Origin: Candidatus Saccharimonadota bacterium
GTDB lineage: Bacteria; Patescibacteriota; Saccharimonadia; Saccharimonadales; Saccharimonadaceae
NCBI GenBank assembly: GCA_017406905.1
Contig: JAFQXN010000006.1
Span: 124,001 to 188,000 of the forward strand
Direction of reading: 5' to 3'
Length of the DNA stretch: 64,000 nt
Shown here one piece after another: positions 49,237 through 58,467 of the stretch. Both the position numbers and the translations under genes were made by a program. The notes beneath the pieces are model-generated. The model was given only the letters and a program-made list of their open reading frames with translations, was not told the origin of the DNA and did no database searches. Numbering within the stretch: position 1 is the first letter of the stretch; every line of letters starts with the position of its first letter.

Positions 49237-49291
49237 AATTTCCTTTCGTGGTAATCGCGGGCTCTAGCCCTCCCACAGTTATAATTAATAA

Positions 49292-49720
49292 TTATTCTTC
49301 TACCGTCACACCCATCGAGCGTGCTGTACCGGCCACAATCTTAATCGCCCCCTCAATGTCCACAGCGTTAAGCTGATCCATTTTCTTTTCTGCGATTTCT
49401 TGAAGTTGAGCTTTAGTAATCTTGCCAACTTTGTCAACGTTCGGCTTACCAGAACCTTTTTCAATCTTGATTGCCTCACGAATCAAATCATCCACAGGCT
49501 GACCAAGCGACTTCCAATCAAAAGTCCTATCTTCAAATACCCGAATGTGCACGATTACGTTCTTACCCATTAAATCTTTGGTAGCTTCATTAAACGGATT
49601 GATAAAATCCATCATATTGAGGCCCCACTGACCTAGCGTAGAACCTACCGGAGGCCCCGCTGTCGCGCGCCCCGCTGGGATACGAAGTTTCAAATTACCG
49701 ATAACTTTTTTTTCTGCCAT
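49292..49720 (-). CDS. rplK: 50S ribosomal protein L11
   Basis: 142 residues of normal length. KLRIPAGRATAGPPVGSTLGQWGLN and the C-terminal GTARSMGVTVE are typical. It forms the GTPase-associated centre with 23S rRNA. AGAGGG precedes the ATG. Transcribed from its own promoter (49769-49797) with rplA. Confidence 0.97.
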   Translation of the reverse strand: MAEKKVIGNLKLRIPAGRATAGPPVGSTLGQWGLNMMDFINPFNEATKDLMGKNVIVHIRVFEDRTFDWKSLGQPVDDLIREAIKIEKGSGKPNVDKVGKITKAQLQEIAEKKMDQLNAVDIEGAIKIVAGTARSMGVTVEE

Positions 49721-49768
49721 AAACCCTCTTATTTATTATTTAAGTAGAAGCAATTGCGTAACAAACTA

Positions 49769-49797
49769 ATTATAACAATAAAAGCTAAAAAAGTAAA
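49769..49797 (-). promoter_or_regulatory. rplKA promoter
   Basis: TTTACT (49792-49797), 17 bp, TATAAT (49769-49774), giving a leader of about 40 nt with a Shine-Dalgarno. It lies between the nusG-side palindromic element and rplK. Confidence 0.6.
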
Positions 49798-49799
49798 GA

Positions 49800-49895
49800 G
49801 GTATGAATATTTGCAAATGTGCCCTAAGGGACATGAAGACTTGGCCAGAGCGGCCTGGAGCGTGCCCTTCGGGCACGCTTGCAAATATTCATACC
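49800..49895. repeat. Intergenic cloverleaf palindromic element between nusG and rplK
   Basis: Outer arms of 17 bp (49800-49816 and 49879-49895) are perfectly complementary. Inside lie three hairpins: ATGTGCCC/GGGACAT, GGCC/GGCC within ACTTGGCCAGAGCGGCCTGG, and CGTGCCC/GGGCACG. The middle one carries the family core. It starts 3 nt after the nusG stop, and on the minus strand T-rich sequence follows, so it may also end secE-nusG transcripts. Confidence 0.85.
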
Positions 49896-49898
49896 TTG

Positions 49899-50444
49899 CT
49901 AAAGCTGTTTTACTTGCAACGCATCAAGCTCGACTGGCGTCTCACGCCCAAACATCGACACCATCACTTTCAGCTTACCCTTAGCCGCATCAATCTCTGA
50001 AATCGCGCCATCAAATCCCTTAAATGGCCCGTCTGTGATGGACACCACTTCCCCAACTTCATACTTCACGGAGAATTTTGGATCTTCTACACCCATTCGT
50101 TTCTTGATTTTAGTGATTTCTTTCTCTGAAACTGGTGTCGGTTGAGTGCCAGTACCAATAAATCCAGTCACGCCAGGTGTATTGCGTATGATGTACCACG
50201 TCTCGTCTGACAATTTCATATCCACCAATACATAACCTTGCAAAATCTTCCTATCTACGATTTTGCGCTTTCCGTTTTTAATTTCAATTTGTTTTTCCTT
50301 TGGCACAATTGCCTCAAAAATCTTGTCAGCCATTTCTACCGTGCCAGTTCGCTGATTTATTGAATCCGCCACTTTGTCTTCGTAGCCACTATACGTAGAA
50401 ATCGCATACCAAGCCCGCGTATCATCATATCTGTTTACAGCCAT
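49899..50444 (-). CDS. nusG: Transcription elongation factor NusG
   Basis: 181 residues. The NGN domain (AWYAISTYSGYEDKVADSI, GYVLVDMKLSDETWYIIRNTPGVTGFIG) is followed by a KOW domain (EVGEVVSITDGPFKGFDGAISEID). It couples RNA polymerase to ribosomes or Rho. AAAGGA lies before the ATG, 13 nt after secE. Confidence 0.97.
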   Translation of the reverse strand: MAVNRYDDTRAWYAISTYSGYEDKVADSINQRTGTVEMADKIFEAIVPKEKQIEIKNGKRKIVDRKILQGYVLVDMKLSDETWYIIRNTPGVTGFIGTGTQPTPVSEKEITKIKKRMGVEDPKFSVKYEVGEVVSITDGPFKGFDGAISEIDAAKGKLKVMVSMFGRETPVELDALQVKQL

Positions 50445-50457
50445 CGCAATCCTTTCT

Positions 50458-50766
50458 TTACTTAGTTAATATTGTATTAAATAGCCATGAGAATAGTAGG
50501 TCAAGCAGCGAGATAAAAACCATAAAAATCGCCGTATAAACCAAGACCGCGAGCACCATCTTCCAGGTCGCCTTACGATTTGGCCATCGTACCTGCCGAA
50601 GCTCGTGCCATGCGTCACGTAGATATCTAAACAACGCTACGAATGGACGAATCAATATAAATGGCTTCTTCTCTTTCTTTTTTCCTTTTGTTTTTGCAGG
50701 CTTACTTGTACTCACTTCCCGCTCGGCCTCTTTGTCACTTGCCTTAATTCTTGTAACTTTAGCCAT
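50458..50766 (-). CDS. secE: Preprotein translocase subunit SecE
   Basis: 102 residues with a basic N-terminal region, the amphipathic helix FRYLRDAWHELRQVRWPNRK and a single C-terminal membrane helix. It clamps SecY. AAAGGAG lies before the ATG. It forms a secE-nusG operon. Confidence 0.95.
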   Translation of the reverse strand: MAKVTRIKASDKEAEREVSTSKPAKTKGKKKEKKPFILIRPFVALFRYLRDAWHELRQVRWPNRKATWKMVLAVLVYTAIFMVFISLLDLLFSWLFNTILTK

Positions 50767-50786
50767 TTTACTCCTTTATAATGTAT

Positions 50787-50810
50787 CAAAAAAGTCTGAT
50801 ACCAGACTTG
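50787..50810 (-). terminator. Terminator after the glucan phosphorylase gene
   Basis: AAGTCTG, GTAT loop, CAGACTT, then a run of T on the minus strand: a classic intrinsic terminator between the phosphorylase stop (50822) and secE. It could also act as an attenuator for secE. Confidence 0.85.
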
Positions 50811-50821
50811 TCAATATTATA

Positions 50822-52564
50822 CTACGTCGGAAAAAGATAGTCAATATAATCCCTTAGCATTCTCGCGCCAGAAATCACTGGCAAATACGCCGCCAACTGC
50901 TTTTGCAATATGTATTCTAAATCAAAATCATTATTCCAAGCCCTCAGCGCCTCGTCCATCCTTTGATAAAGCGCTTCTAGCTCTTCATCCTCTCTTCCGC
51001 CAGACACATTCAGATACGAATTAACCGAGGCGTCCGCCACGCCTCCATCGTGTGTAGATATTAACATATTTAAATTTGCGACATCTTTCATCCATGAAGT
51101 GCCACAAGCCTCCAACCCCACAATTGGCACATTTATTGCCGCATTCGCTCCCACCGAAAGTCCATAAGCCAAACGCTCGTCATAATCCGGCAGATAATGT
51201 ACATGAGTCCTCAGATAATCATCATTCCTTATGATTTCCAGCAACCGATAAAGCTTGCTAGACATATTCGCATCGCCCGCGTGCACTCTGCCAGATATTA
51301 TATAATGCGCATTATATTTCTCTAGTATTGCTCTTAACTTTGCAGGATTACGAAATGGTAATTCCGGCCTTTTATAATCCACAAATCTTCGCTTAAAATC
51401 AAAAATAAAATCATTTTCCCCAAACTGCAAAATTTGACCATTATGATTTGGCCTCTGTTTGAGTATTTCGTTTAGTACTTCTCGCCCAATTTTCTTAAAA
51501 CCCCGAATCTTTTCCGCCGTAAATAAATCTAATTTTTCAGTATAATTTACCACCGGCGCACCATTTCTATCTAAAATGCCCATTTCACGACAAAAATCCA
51601 TAATTTCCGGTAAAACCCAAGTATCCATATCTATACCATTAGTTATGGCCTTAAATTTTACCTTGTTGCCAGCAATATCTTTGTAATTTGCCACGCGCGC
51701 ATGCAATTTAGACACGCCAGAACGTAATTCGGATATTTCAATCGTCACCGAAGAGAGTTTAATATGATTATCTACAAATTTATCGGATAGCCACTTTCGC
51801 ACCGCTAAAGATTTTAGATTAGGAAACACAAAACGCTCAAATTGCTCGCGACTAAATTCTGCCTCTGCAGCTTGGACTAAAGTATGATTGGTGTATAGAG
51901 TATGTTTTCGTGTATAGACTACTGCTTCATAAAAATCCATTCCATTTCGTACCAATTCATCCAGGCGAGCTAATGCTGCAAAAAACGTCGCCACTTCGTT
52001 TAATTGCATAATTGCTGGCTTTAGACCCAACAACTTCAACGCGGCATATCCACCAAAACCTAAAGATACTTCCTGATAAAGCCTATGGTCTGAACCGCTC
52101 ATGTCTGCGTATAGTTCCCTGAAATTCGGCTCTGTAATTGCAATAATTCTCGTGCTGTTGAACTTTTTCTCGATCACATCCAATTTACACAATTCGTCAC
52201 AGCATTTTACGAACACCGAATCCACGAATCTAAACCCAAAATCACCATATGATACAGGCCTTCGTTCATCTACGATTTTACCATCTTTAATTGTTTGATG
52301 TACTTCATAAGGGTAAAATGGCGTAATCAGCGCAAAAGGTACTTCCATTTTTTCTGCCACCCTACGCGTATCAGCAGCCAACACACCTAGGCCACCGCCA
52401 CCACGAATCCCATTCTTCTGGTCATATAGTTCTATCGTCCAATAAGTATATGGCCTCTCCGGCGAGATAGCTTTGGTAAGGTTATTTCTCTCCATCGCTT
52501 CATAAAAGACATCTACGTCCTCAATATTTTCCAAAGGGTGATAAAAATACGGCTCGTTATCCAT
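50822..52564 (-). CDS. Alpha-glucan (glycogen/starch) phosphorylase-like, GT35
   Basis: A 580-residue PLP-dependent phosphorylase releasing glucose-1-phosphate. Landmarks: GGGGLGVLAADT, LNEVATFFAALARLDE, YTNHTLVQAAEAEF, ITNGIDMDTWV, GRVHAGDANMSS and the PLP region EACGTSWMKDVANLN with the lysine. Shorter than the 800-residue classical enzymes, like compact glucan phosphorylases; phosphate and sugar residues were not individually verified. ATG is about 10 nt after a TATAAT box. With GH97 at 62335 it suggests alpha-glucan use. Confidence 0.85.
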   Translation of the reverse strand: MDNEPYFYHPLENIEDVDVFYEAMERNNLTKAISPERPYTYWTIELYDQKNGIRGGGGLGVLAADTRRVAEKMEVPFALITPFYPYEVHQTIKDGKIVDERRPVSYGDFGFRFVDSVFVKCCDELCKLDVIEKKFNSTRIIAITEPNFRELYADMSGSDHRLYQEVSLGFGGYAALKLLGLKPAIMQLNEVATFFAALARLDELVRNGMDFYEAVVYTRKHTLYTNHTLVQAAEAEFSREQFERFVFPNLKSLAVRKWLSDKFVDNHIKLSSVTIEISELRSGVSKLHARVANYKDIAGNKVKFKAITNGIDMDTWVLPEIMDFCREMGILDRNGAPVVNYTEKLDLFTAEKIRGFKKIGREVLNEILKQRPNHNGQILQFGENDFIFDFKRRFVDYKRPELPFRNPAKLRAILEKYNAHYIISGRVHAGDANMSSKLYRLLEIIRNDDYLRTHVHYLPDYDERLAYGLSVGANAAINVPIVGLEACGTSWMKDVANLNMLISTHDGGVADASVNSYLNVSGGREDEELEALYQRMDEALRAWNNDFDLEYILQKQLAAYLPVISGARMLRDYIDYLFPT

Positions 52565-52585
52565 ACTACTTATGATTATATCACA

Positions 52586-53545
52586 CTAATACCAAAATCT
52601 TTTTGGCAATTTTTGCGCAATTCGCTCGTGAAAATCATAATCAAAACCTTCCAGACGTTTTGGTTCTTTAGTTTTAAAATATTTCTTACGAATTTCTGCT
52701 GCTGTCATTATTTCGCCCGGCACCAGCCGATATTTTTTGCCAAAATTTAATCCTCGTTTGTAATCTTTTGGCGGAATTACGGCCATTGGCAGAAAATCAC
52801 ACTTCATCTCCGGATCTGAATATAATTTTAGCGCCAGCATAGACATCGTAGGAATAATTTCTTCTTCACCTTTGAACACTTTTTCGTTTTTAAACACGGT
52901 CGCCTGCCTAGTCGCAGAGGGTGCTACAAATATTACTCCGCCGTTCCGAATCGCTTCATGCGACAAATCTGTGTAAATATCTCTAAACTCTCGCTTCAAC
53001 CGCTCACCCTGTTCATAAAGGAATGTCCCTTCCTTTAAATCCATCTTACGCCAAGTAGAAGGTGTGATTGTCGGGGTAATAATAATGCCAAGTCTTTTTA
53101 TCCTGTCATAATTCGGTGCTAAAGCCTCATACCAAGGCAAATTTACCGGAAAATACATCGGTTTATCACCCATAATGTCGATTTTCATTACTAAAATTCG
53201 CGCAATCTCACCTAGCGAAGGATGATTAAAGCCGATCACTAAGCCATTTTCGCTATCTTTTGGCATACCATTATATGTGCCAGGAGTTATCTTTGACAAA
53301 ACTTTTACCAATTTACGCCGCGCTGCTTGATTATGTTTTTCGGTGTCTTTTTTAGGCCCAGTCGTACCAAAAAAATAATTGATTGCCGCATTACAGGCTT
53401 TGCCAACGGTCACCATCTCTTTACGCAAATCATCTGCACCAAGCGTTTTTAGCAAAGAATAATCCTCATACCGAATTTTATCTATTATTTCTTCCGCAGA
53501 TAATTTTTCGAGCTGTTTTCTAGTAAAAGTTTTTTTCTTTGCCAT
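52586..53545 (-). CDS. PlsC-like acyltransferase with altered HX4D motif
   Basis: A 319-residue protein. The region IGFNHPSLGEIAR sits where acyltransferases have NHX4D, with Glu in place of Asp, and VAPSATR stands for the EGTR motif; FPVNLPWYEAL also fits. It probably acylates a glycerol-phosphate lipid, but the altered motif leaves this open. The ATG at 53545 is used because an earlier ATG at 53557 overlaps the TATAAT box. Confidence 0.65.
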   Translation of the reverse strand: MAKKKTFTRKQLEKLSAEEIIDKIRYEDYSLLKTLGADDLRKEMVTVGKACNAAINYFFGTTGPKKDTEKHNQAARRKLVKVLSKITPGTYNGMPKDSENGLVIGFNHPSLGEIARILVMKIDIMGDKPMYFPVNLPWYEALAPNYDRIKRLGIIITPTITPSTWRKMDLKEGTFLYEQGERLKREFRDIYTDLSHEAIRNGGVIFVAPSATRQATVFKNEKVFKGEEEIIPTMSMLALKLYSDPEMKCDFLPMAVIPPKDYKRGLNFGKKYRLVPGEIMTAAEIRKKYFKTKEPKRLEGFDYDFHERIAQKLPKRFWY

Positions 53546-53598
53546 AACAATCTTCATTATAGCATTTTTTCAAATTTTATGATAGAATATAACAAGAA

Positions 53599-53673
53599 TG
53601 GGGATTCGCCAAGTGGTAAGGCAGTGGGTTCTGGTCCCACCATTCGGGGGTTCGAATCCCTCATCCCCAGCCA
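53599..53673 (+). tRNA. tRNA-Gln (anticodon CTG)
   Basis: Full cloverleaf: acceptor stem TGGGGAT/ATCCCCA, D arm CGCCAAGTGGTAAGGCA, anticodon stem GTGGG/CCCAC around TTCTGGT (anticodon CTG), T arm GGGGGTTCGAATCCCTC, discriminator G and encoded CCA. A TAGAAT box lies just upstream. Confidence 0.97.
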
Positions 53674-53676
53674 AGC

Positions 53677-53700
53677 ATAAGCCCTATGGGCTTATTTTTC
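53677..53700 (+). terminator. tRNA-Gln terminator
   Basis: ATAAGCCC, TAT loop, GGGCTTAT, then five T, immediately after the tRNA. Confidence 0.88.
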
Positions 53701-53715
53701 ATATTCCCCATCCCC

Positions 53716-56700
53716 CTACTCGCTTCTCAAAGCTTCCACCGGATCTTTCTTTGATGCGGAACGAGCAGGTATTAATCCACCAATCAATGTCAAAATCACA
53801 CTGAGGATTATCAAAAGGGCCGCAGTACGCGGATCCAGCGCCGCGGATAAAGGAATATCGCCAGTAAAATGATGCAAGACCAAATTAATCGGCGGAATCA
53901 TCAAATAAGAAATCACCACCCCGAATACTCCAGACAAAAATCCAATAATAAATGTCTCCGCATTAAATATATTCGAAATATTTCGTTTGCTCGCGCCAAT
54001 CGCTCGCAGTATTCCGATTTCTTTCTTCCGCTCGTACACTGAAATATACGTAATCACGCCAATCATAATTGAGCTTACCACCAACGATATTGATACAAAT
54101 GCAATCAAAACATAACTCACCGCATCTACAATCACTTTCACGCTAGACATCAACGCGCCCGTCGTATCAGTATAATCAATCACTTTATCTTCATCATTAT
54201 AAGACCGCATTAGTTCATTATATTGTTCCAAAAATTCAATAAAATGCGTTTTGCCATCAAAACTTGTGAAATAAAACGCAAGCTCGGTCGGGTCATCCAA
54301 ATCTTGATACCCTAAAGCCGACAAATTCGAAGCTAGCGTTGCTTTCTTCTTCGTAAACATCGCTGTCACCACTCTAGACAACTCGTCTTCAGTAAAATTC
54401 AAACGAAATGCCGAAAGTAATGCAGATTCGTCAATATTAAATGCCTTTGAAAAACTTCCTGTCAAATATGACGTTAGCCCGCCCACTGCCGTCAAAATTT
54501 CCTTCTTCATAATTATTTCCGTAATCGCAATTGCCAACGACTCAAACGCCTTCTCCACCAGCGCCATCGCCCCATATTGCTCCAACACCGCATTATATAT
54601 CTCATCCACTATCATAATCGGCATCGTTTCAATGTCGTATGACCCCATCGCCACGCCAAAAGCTTGCGCGTACGCTTCAAGCATCCCTTGCAAAAGTCCC
54701 CGATACGTAGTTTTAAAAGTCTCCCCCGGAATCAAATATTCCGCTTCCAAATCTGAAAAATCTTGCTCACTCAAATATTCATCCACTATTTTCTCGATGT
54801 CGGCCTTCATAAACGCCCCCGCCGGATATTTTTCCTTTATATACGCAGCCAATCCTTTCGCTAATTCCTCAAACCTCGCTGTCAGCGTATCTTTTACTGG
54901 CGCCACATCCGCCGTAATATCGTTAGAAATCTCCGTCATATATTCACTCGTCTTTGCTGCTATCGCGTTTTGGTCAATTTTTACATTAAAAGCTTGCGAC
55001 AATTTTTCGTTATCTACCGACACCAAATCTTCAAATTCAAAATTAAAATCATTCCCTTCCTCACCAAACTTTTTATTCGAAAAAATATCAATCGTCGGAT
55101 TCGCTAGCTGCTTTTTCACTACTTCAGTTTTGCTAGACGCTTCAATAATGTGTGTCACTAAACTTGGCAAATACGCCACACCGCTACCGCTCGATAGCAT
55201 CTCAGAATTTGGTGTTGCCACGCCTACAATTTTCAGCCGCTCTGACTTATCATATATATTCATCATATAAGCATCATCACTGCTCATATCTTCATAGACA
55301 TCATATTTTTCATTAAACTTATAGATATCTGTCGCATTCATCAAACGCAAATCCGCACTCATAATCTCATCGTATGTTAATTCTAGAGGCTCATTATTAA
55401 TTTCTACATTTTCGCCACTCAAAATTTTCGATACAATCTCGTTCAACTCTTCAGTATCATGAAATCCCAAAGAATAAGTTAACAAATCTGAAATTTGTCC
55501 GGCGTCCGTCAATACTACCAAAAGCTCATCGTACTTTTCCGGATAGCGACCAGCTACAATTTTTGTATCATTTTTCAAATTCTCTAGTTCATATTGTTGA
55601 AATACCGACGTCATAGAAGAATATGTGCTAAGAAGTGACGATTCGCCAATCAACGAAGTAAATAAATTACTCGGATTTAATTTAGCCAACTTGCCCGTTG
55701 TATCAATCGTATAAATATTCGGATCAACATTATATTCTCGCTCAATCAACCTAATATCATCACGCACTTCGTCATAGTGCCTTTCCAAATAACTTCGAAA
55801 ACTTTGCAAATCATTATTTGACACGCTCCCCAACGCACCAGTCAAAACTTGGTTTTCTCGCACTATATTATCAGTCTGTGCTCCATCTCCGTCTCCAGCA
55901 ATACTTAGCAATATTCCTGTTAAATCCGCCGATTCTTTCATTAACGCCAGCGGATATGACGTCAAAGTATCTTCTTCAATTTTATCTATATAATTCTGAA
56001 ATCCTGTAGACACCGCCGAAATCAAAGCAATACCGATAATCCCAATCGAACCAGCAAAAGCCACTAGCGTTGTCCGTCCTTTCTTTGTCAATAAATTCTT
56101 CAAAGATAAAGACAATGCCGTTACGAAAGACATTTTTGTTTTTCTACTTTTCTTTTCGGCTTCCGCCAAATCCAAATCAGTCTTCACCGCACCATCATAA
56201 GGATTTGAATCTGAAGTAATCTTCCCGTCTTTCAAAGTTATAATTCTCGTTGCGTATTTATCTGCCAAGTCCGGATTATGCGTCACCATTATTACCAACC
56301 GATTTTTTGCAATCTTCTTTAATAAGTCCATAATCTGCACACTGGTTTCAGAATCTAGCGCGCCAGTTGGTTCATCCGCCAGTAAAATATCCGGGTCGTT
56401 CACCAGTGCCCTTGCAATCGCCACTCTCTGCATTTGTCCACCAGATAATTGATTCGGGCGTTTATCAATATGTTCGGCCAGCCCTACGTCCTTCAGCGCT
56501 TTCTTTGCTCTCCTTATCGACTCGCGCTTAGAAATACCCGACAATGTCAAAGCCAATCTTACATTTTGTAGCACTGTTTGGTGCGGAATCAAATTATAAC
56601 TTTGAAATACAAAACCCACTCGATGATTTCTATAACTATCCCAATCTTTATCCCGAAACTTTTTCGTACTTTTTTCGTTAATTATTAAATCGCCCTTAGT

Positions 56701-56871
56701 GTAATGATCTAACCCGCCAATAATATTCAGCAGAGTAGTCTTACCCGAGCCACTTGGACCCAAAATTGCCACAAATTCCGATGTGCGAAAATTAATGCTC
56801 ACCTTATCTAATACCGTGCGCCGAATCCCACCGGTCTCGTAGACCTTCGTCACTCCCCGAATCTCTAACAT
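53716..56871 (-). CDS. MacB-like ABC protein: ATPase fused to FtsX-type permease
   Basis: A 1051-residue protein. Residues 1-230 are an ABC ATPase of the MacB/LolD type: GPSGSGKTT, LSGGQMQRVAIARAL, LLADEPTGALD. After a linker, a first membrane helix (about 265-290) opens a very long exported region (about 290-900), followed by three helices (FVSISLVVSSIMIGVITYI, FLSGVFGVVISYLMI, LIILSVILTLIGGLI). ERKKEIGILRAIGASKRNI is the FtsX/MacB signature. Such mechanotransducers export peptides or act on cell-wall enzymes. No partner permease or membrane-fusion protein lies next to it. Confidence 0.92.
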   Translation of the reverse strand: MLEIRGVTKVYETGGIRRTVLDKVSINFRTSEFVAILGPSGSGKTTLLNIIGGLDHYTKGDLIINEKSTKKFRDKDWDSYRNHRVGFVFQSYNLIPHQTVLQNVRLALTLSGISKRESIRRAKKALKDVGLAEHIDKRPNQLSGGQMQRVAIARALVNDPDILLADEPTGALDSETSVQIMDLLKKIAKNRLVIMVTHNPDLADKYATRIITLKDGKITSDSNPYDGAVKTDLDLAEAEKKSRKTKMSFVTALSLSLKNLLTKKGRTTLVAFAGSIGIIGIALISAVSTGFQNYIDKIEEDTLTSYPLALMKESADLTGILLSIAGDGDGAQTDNIVRENQVLTGALGSVSNNDLQSFRSYLERHYDEVRDDIRLIEREYNVDPNIYTIDTTGKLAKLNPSNLFTSLIGESSLLSTYSSMTSVFQQYELENLKNDTKIVAGRYPEKYDELLVVLTDAGQISDLLTYSLGFHDTEELNEIVSKILSGENVEINNEPLELTYDEIMSADLRLMNATDIYKFNEKYDVYEDMSSDDAYMMNIYDKSERLKIVGVATPNSEMLSSGSGVAYLPSLVTHIIEASSKTEVVKKQLANPTIDIFSNKKFGEEGNDFNFEFEDLVSVDNEKLSQAFNVKIDQNAIAAKTSEYMTEISNDITADVAPVKDTLTARFEELAKGLAAYIKEKYPAGAFMKADIEKIVDEYLSEQDFSDLEAEYLIPGETFKTTYRGLLQGMLEAYAQAFGVAMGSYDIETMPIMIVDEIYNAVLEQYGAMALVEKAFESLAIAITEIIMKKEILTAVGGLTSYLTGSFSKAFNIDESALLSAFRLNFTEDELSRVVTAMFTKKKATLASNLSALGYQDLDDPTELAFYFTSFDGKTHFIEFLEQYNELMRSYNDEDKVIDYTDTTGALMSSVKVIVDAVSYVLIAFVSISLVVSSIMIGVITYISVYERKKEIGILRAIGASKRNISNIFNAETFIIGFLSGVFGVVISYLMIPPINLVLHHFTGDIPLSAALDPRTAALLIILSVILTLIGGLIPARSASKKDPVEALRSE

Positions 56872-56895
56872 ATATACTATATATTATAGCATAAT

Positions 56896-58467
56896 TTATC
56901 GCCGAGTTTGCCGACTATTTGCGCCCGGCGCACTACCTGGCATATTATATTGGTTCACACTAGAATTACCCACGGTTGTCGTAATGTTTGAAATCTTAAA
57001 ATCCTGATATTCCTCACCATTTATATATATTGTATAGGTTTCTCCCAGCACAAACTTTTCCGAACCCGCCGCCAAATGATTAAAAGTCTTAGCGGCAGTG
57101 TGCGACAAAATCGTCTCACCGGCAGAATTTTTAATCTCTATATTAGTTTGCGCTGCTTGAGCAGAACCAAAATACACACTAATATTTAATACAGAAGGCG
57201 CATCACCAAGTGTCTCGGCCATACCACTAGCCCCCACCGCTACCACCGTACCACCAGACATCACAATTCCTGCACCGGAATCTAGTGCGCCATTGCCATT
57301 ATTAGTCGGCCCATCTACTGCCACGTTCCCGCCGTTGAAATATATATACCCATTGCTGTCTATGCCATCGCCAGCGGCGTTCACATAAATATCGCCACCA
57401 TTCACCGACAGCACGCAATTCAAATCTGCATCAAAAGCCCCTGCGCCAGGCCGATTGTTCGCCGAACCATCCGCTCCGCCTCCAGCGTTCATGCCGTCAT
57501 CTGAAGCTACAATGTGTAAATTCCCGCCATTCACGGTAATTACCTGCGCTTCAAGCCCTTCGTAAGATTTTTTAATCTCCACATTTCCGCCGTCAATAAT
57601 TAACTCCCTATCCGCGTGTATTCCATCGTCACCAGAGTTAATACTATAATTCCCGTCTATAATCCCCACATAATTATTTGAATGAATCGCATCATCATAA
57701 GATTCAATCGTAAAATCACCATTATATATTAATATACTATTCGTAGCCTTTACACCCTTCGCAGAAGTCGCAATTTCAAAATCTCCATTTTCAATCAACA
57801 CAAAACCTTTACCGTTATCGGTCTCGTTTGTGGATTTAATTGCATCCGCTACGGTATTGATATTAAATTTCCCATCCACTACATACACCGAATCTTTGCC
57901 ACGAATACCATCATCTTTTGCCACTATATTATATATACCACCATTAAATTTCACATCATCTTTACCGACAATCGCATCTAGATAATTTGCCGTAATATTT
58001 AAGGTTCCCTCACCCTGAAAAGTTAAATCAGCTTTCGAATAAATCGCCCCGCTTACGTCTTCATCATAATCGCTAGCGTAACTCCCACCATCTTCTAGAG
58101 CATTATCACCTACCAACTCTATCACCAAATCTTCCGCCGAAGCGCAAAGAATCGCTGGTCCAGTGTTGTTCTTAATCGTCGCGTTGTCAAGAACCAAGCG
58201 CACCTCGCCCACGCCGGCCTGCACTTTTATCATTCCATTCGTTAGCGTACCAGTAATATGATAAGTTCCAGATTCCGCAATCGTCACACTTTCAGACAAT
58301 TCAATATCTACCGTCTGGTATCTGTCCCAATTTATCTTCAAATCGCCATTATCTACATCTATTGCGCCGATGATTTTTGTCGCATCGCTTTTTGTATGGC
58401 TAATATTTAATACCACACCGACAACCACCACTGTCACCAGTAGCAATATCGCAACTATTCGTTTCAA
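56896..58467 (-). CDS. Exported beta-helix protein, Cthe_2159 carbohydrate-binding family
   Basis: A 523-residue protein with a membrane or signal helix (about 5-25) and a repetitive right-handed beta-helix: runs such as LDAIVGKDDVKFNGG, DDGIRGKDSVYVVDG, GDDGIHADRELIIDGG and GDGIDSNGYIYFNGG recur about every 25 residues. This matches the Cthe_2159 (PF14262) polysaccharide-binding family. The start is probably the TTG at 58467, overlapping the upstream stop as TTGA with GAGGAGG just before it; an ATG at 58515 would lie wholly in the upstream gene. Confidence 0.85.
   Translation of the reverse strand: MKRIVAILLLVTVVVVGVVLNISHTKSDATKIIGAIDVDNGDLKINWDRYQTVDIELSESVTIAESGTYHITGTLTNGMIKVQAGVGEVRLVLDNATIKNNTGPAILCASAEDLVIELVGDNALEDGGSYASDYDEDVSGAIYSKADLTFQGEGTLNITANYLDAIVGKDDVKFNGGIYNIVAKDDGIRGKDSVYVVDGKFNINTVADAIKSTNETDNGKGFVLIENGDFEIATSAKGVKATNSILIYNGDFTIESYDDAIHSNNYVGIIDGNYSINSGDDGIHADRELIIDGGNVEIKKSYEGLEAQVITVNGGNLHIVASDDGMNAGGGADGSANNRPGAGAFDADLNCVLSVNGGDIYVNAAGDGIDSNGYIYFNGGNVAVDGPTNNGNGALDSGAGIVMSGGTVVAVGASGMAETLGDAPSVLNISVYFGSAQAAQTNIEIKNSAGETILSHTAAKTFNHLAAGSEKFVLGETYTIYINGEEYQDFKISNITTTVGNSSVNQYNMPGSAPGANSRQTRR

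Noticed and set aside
48998-49267. Plus-strand frame opposite rplA
   Set aside because: Antisense of a Lys/Glu/Ala-rich region, which opens long reverse frames by composition alone.
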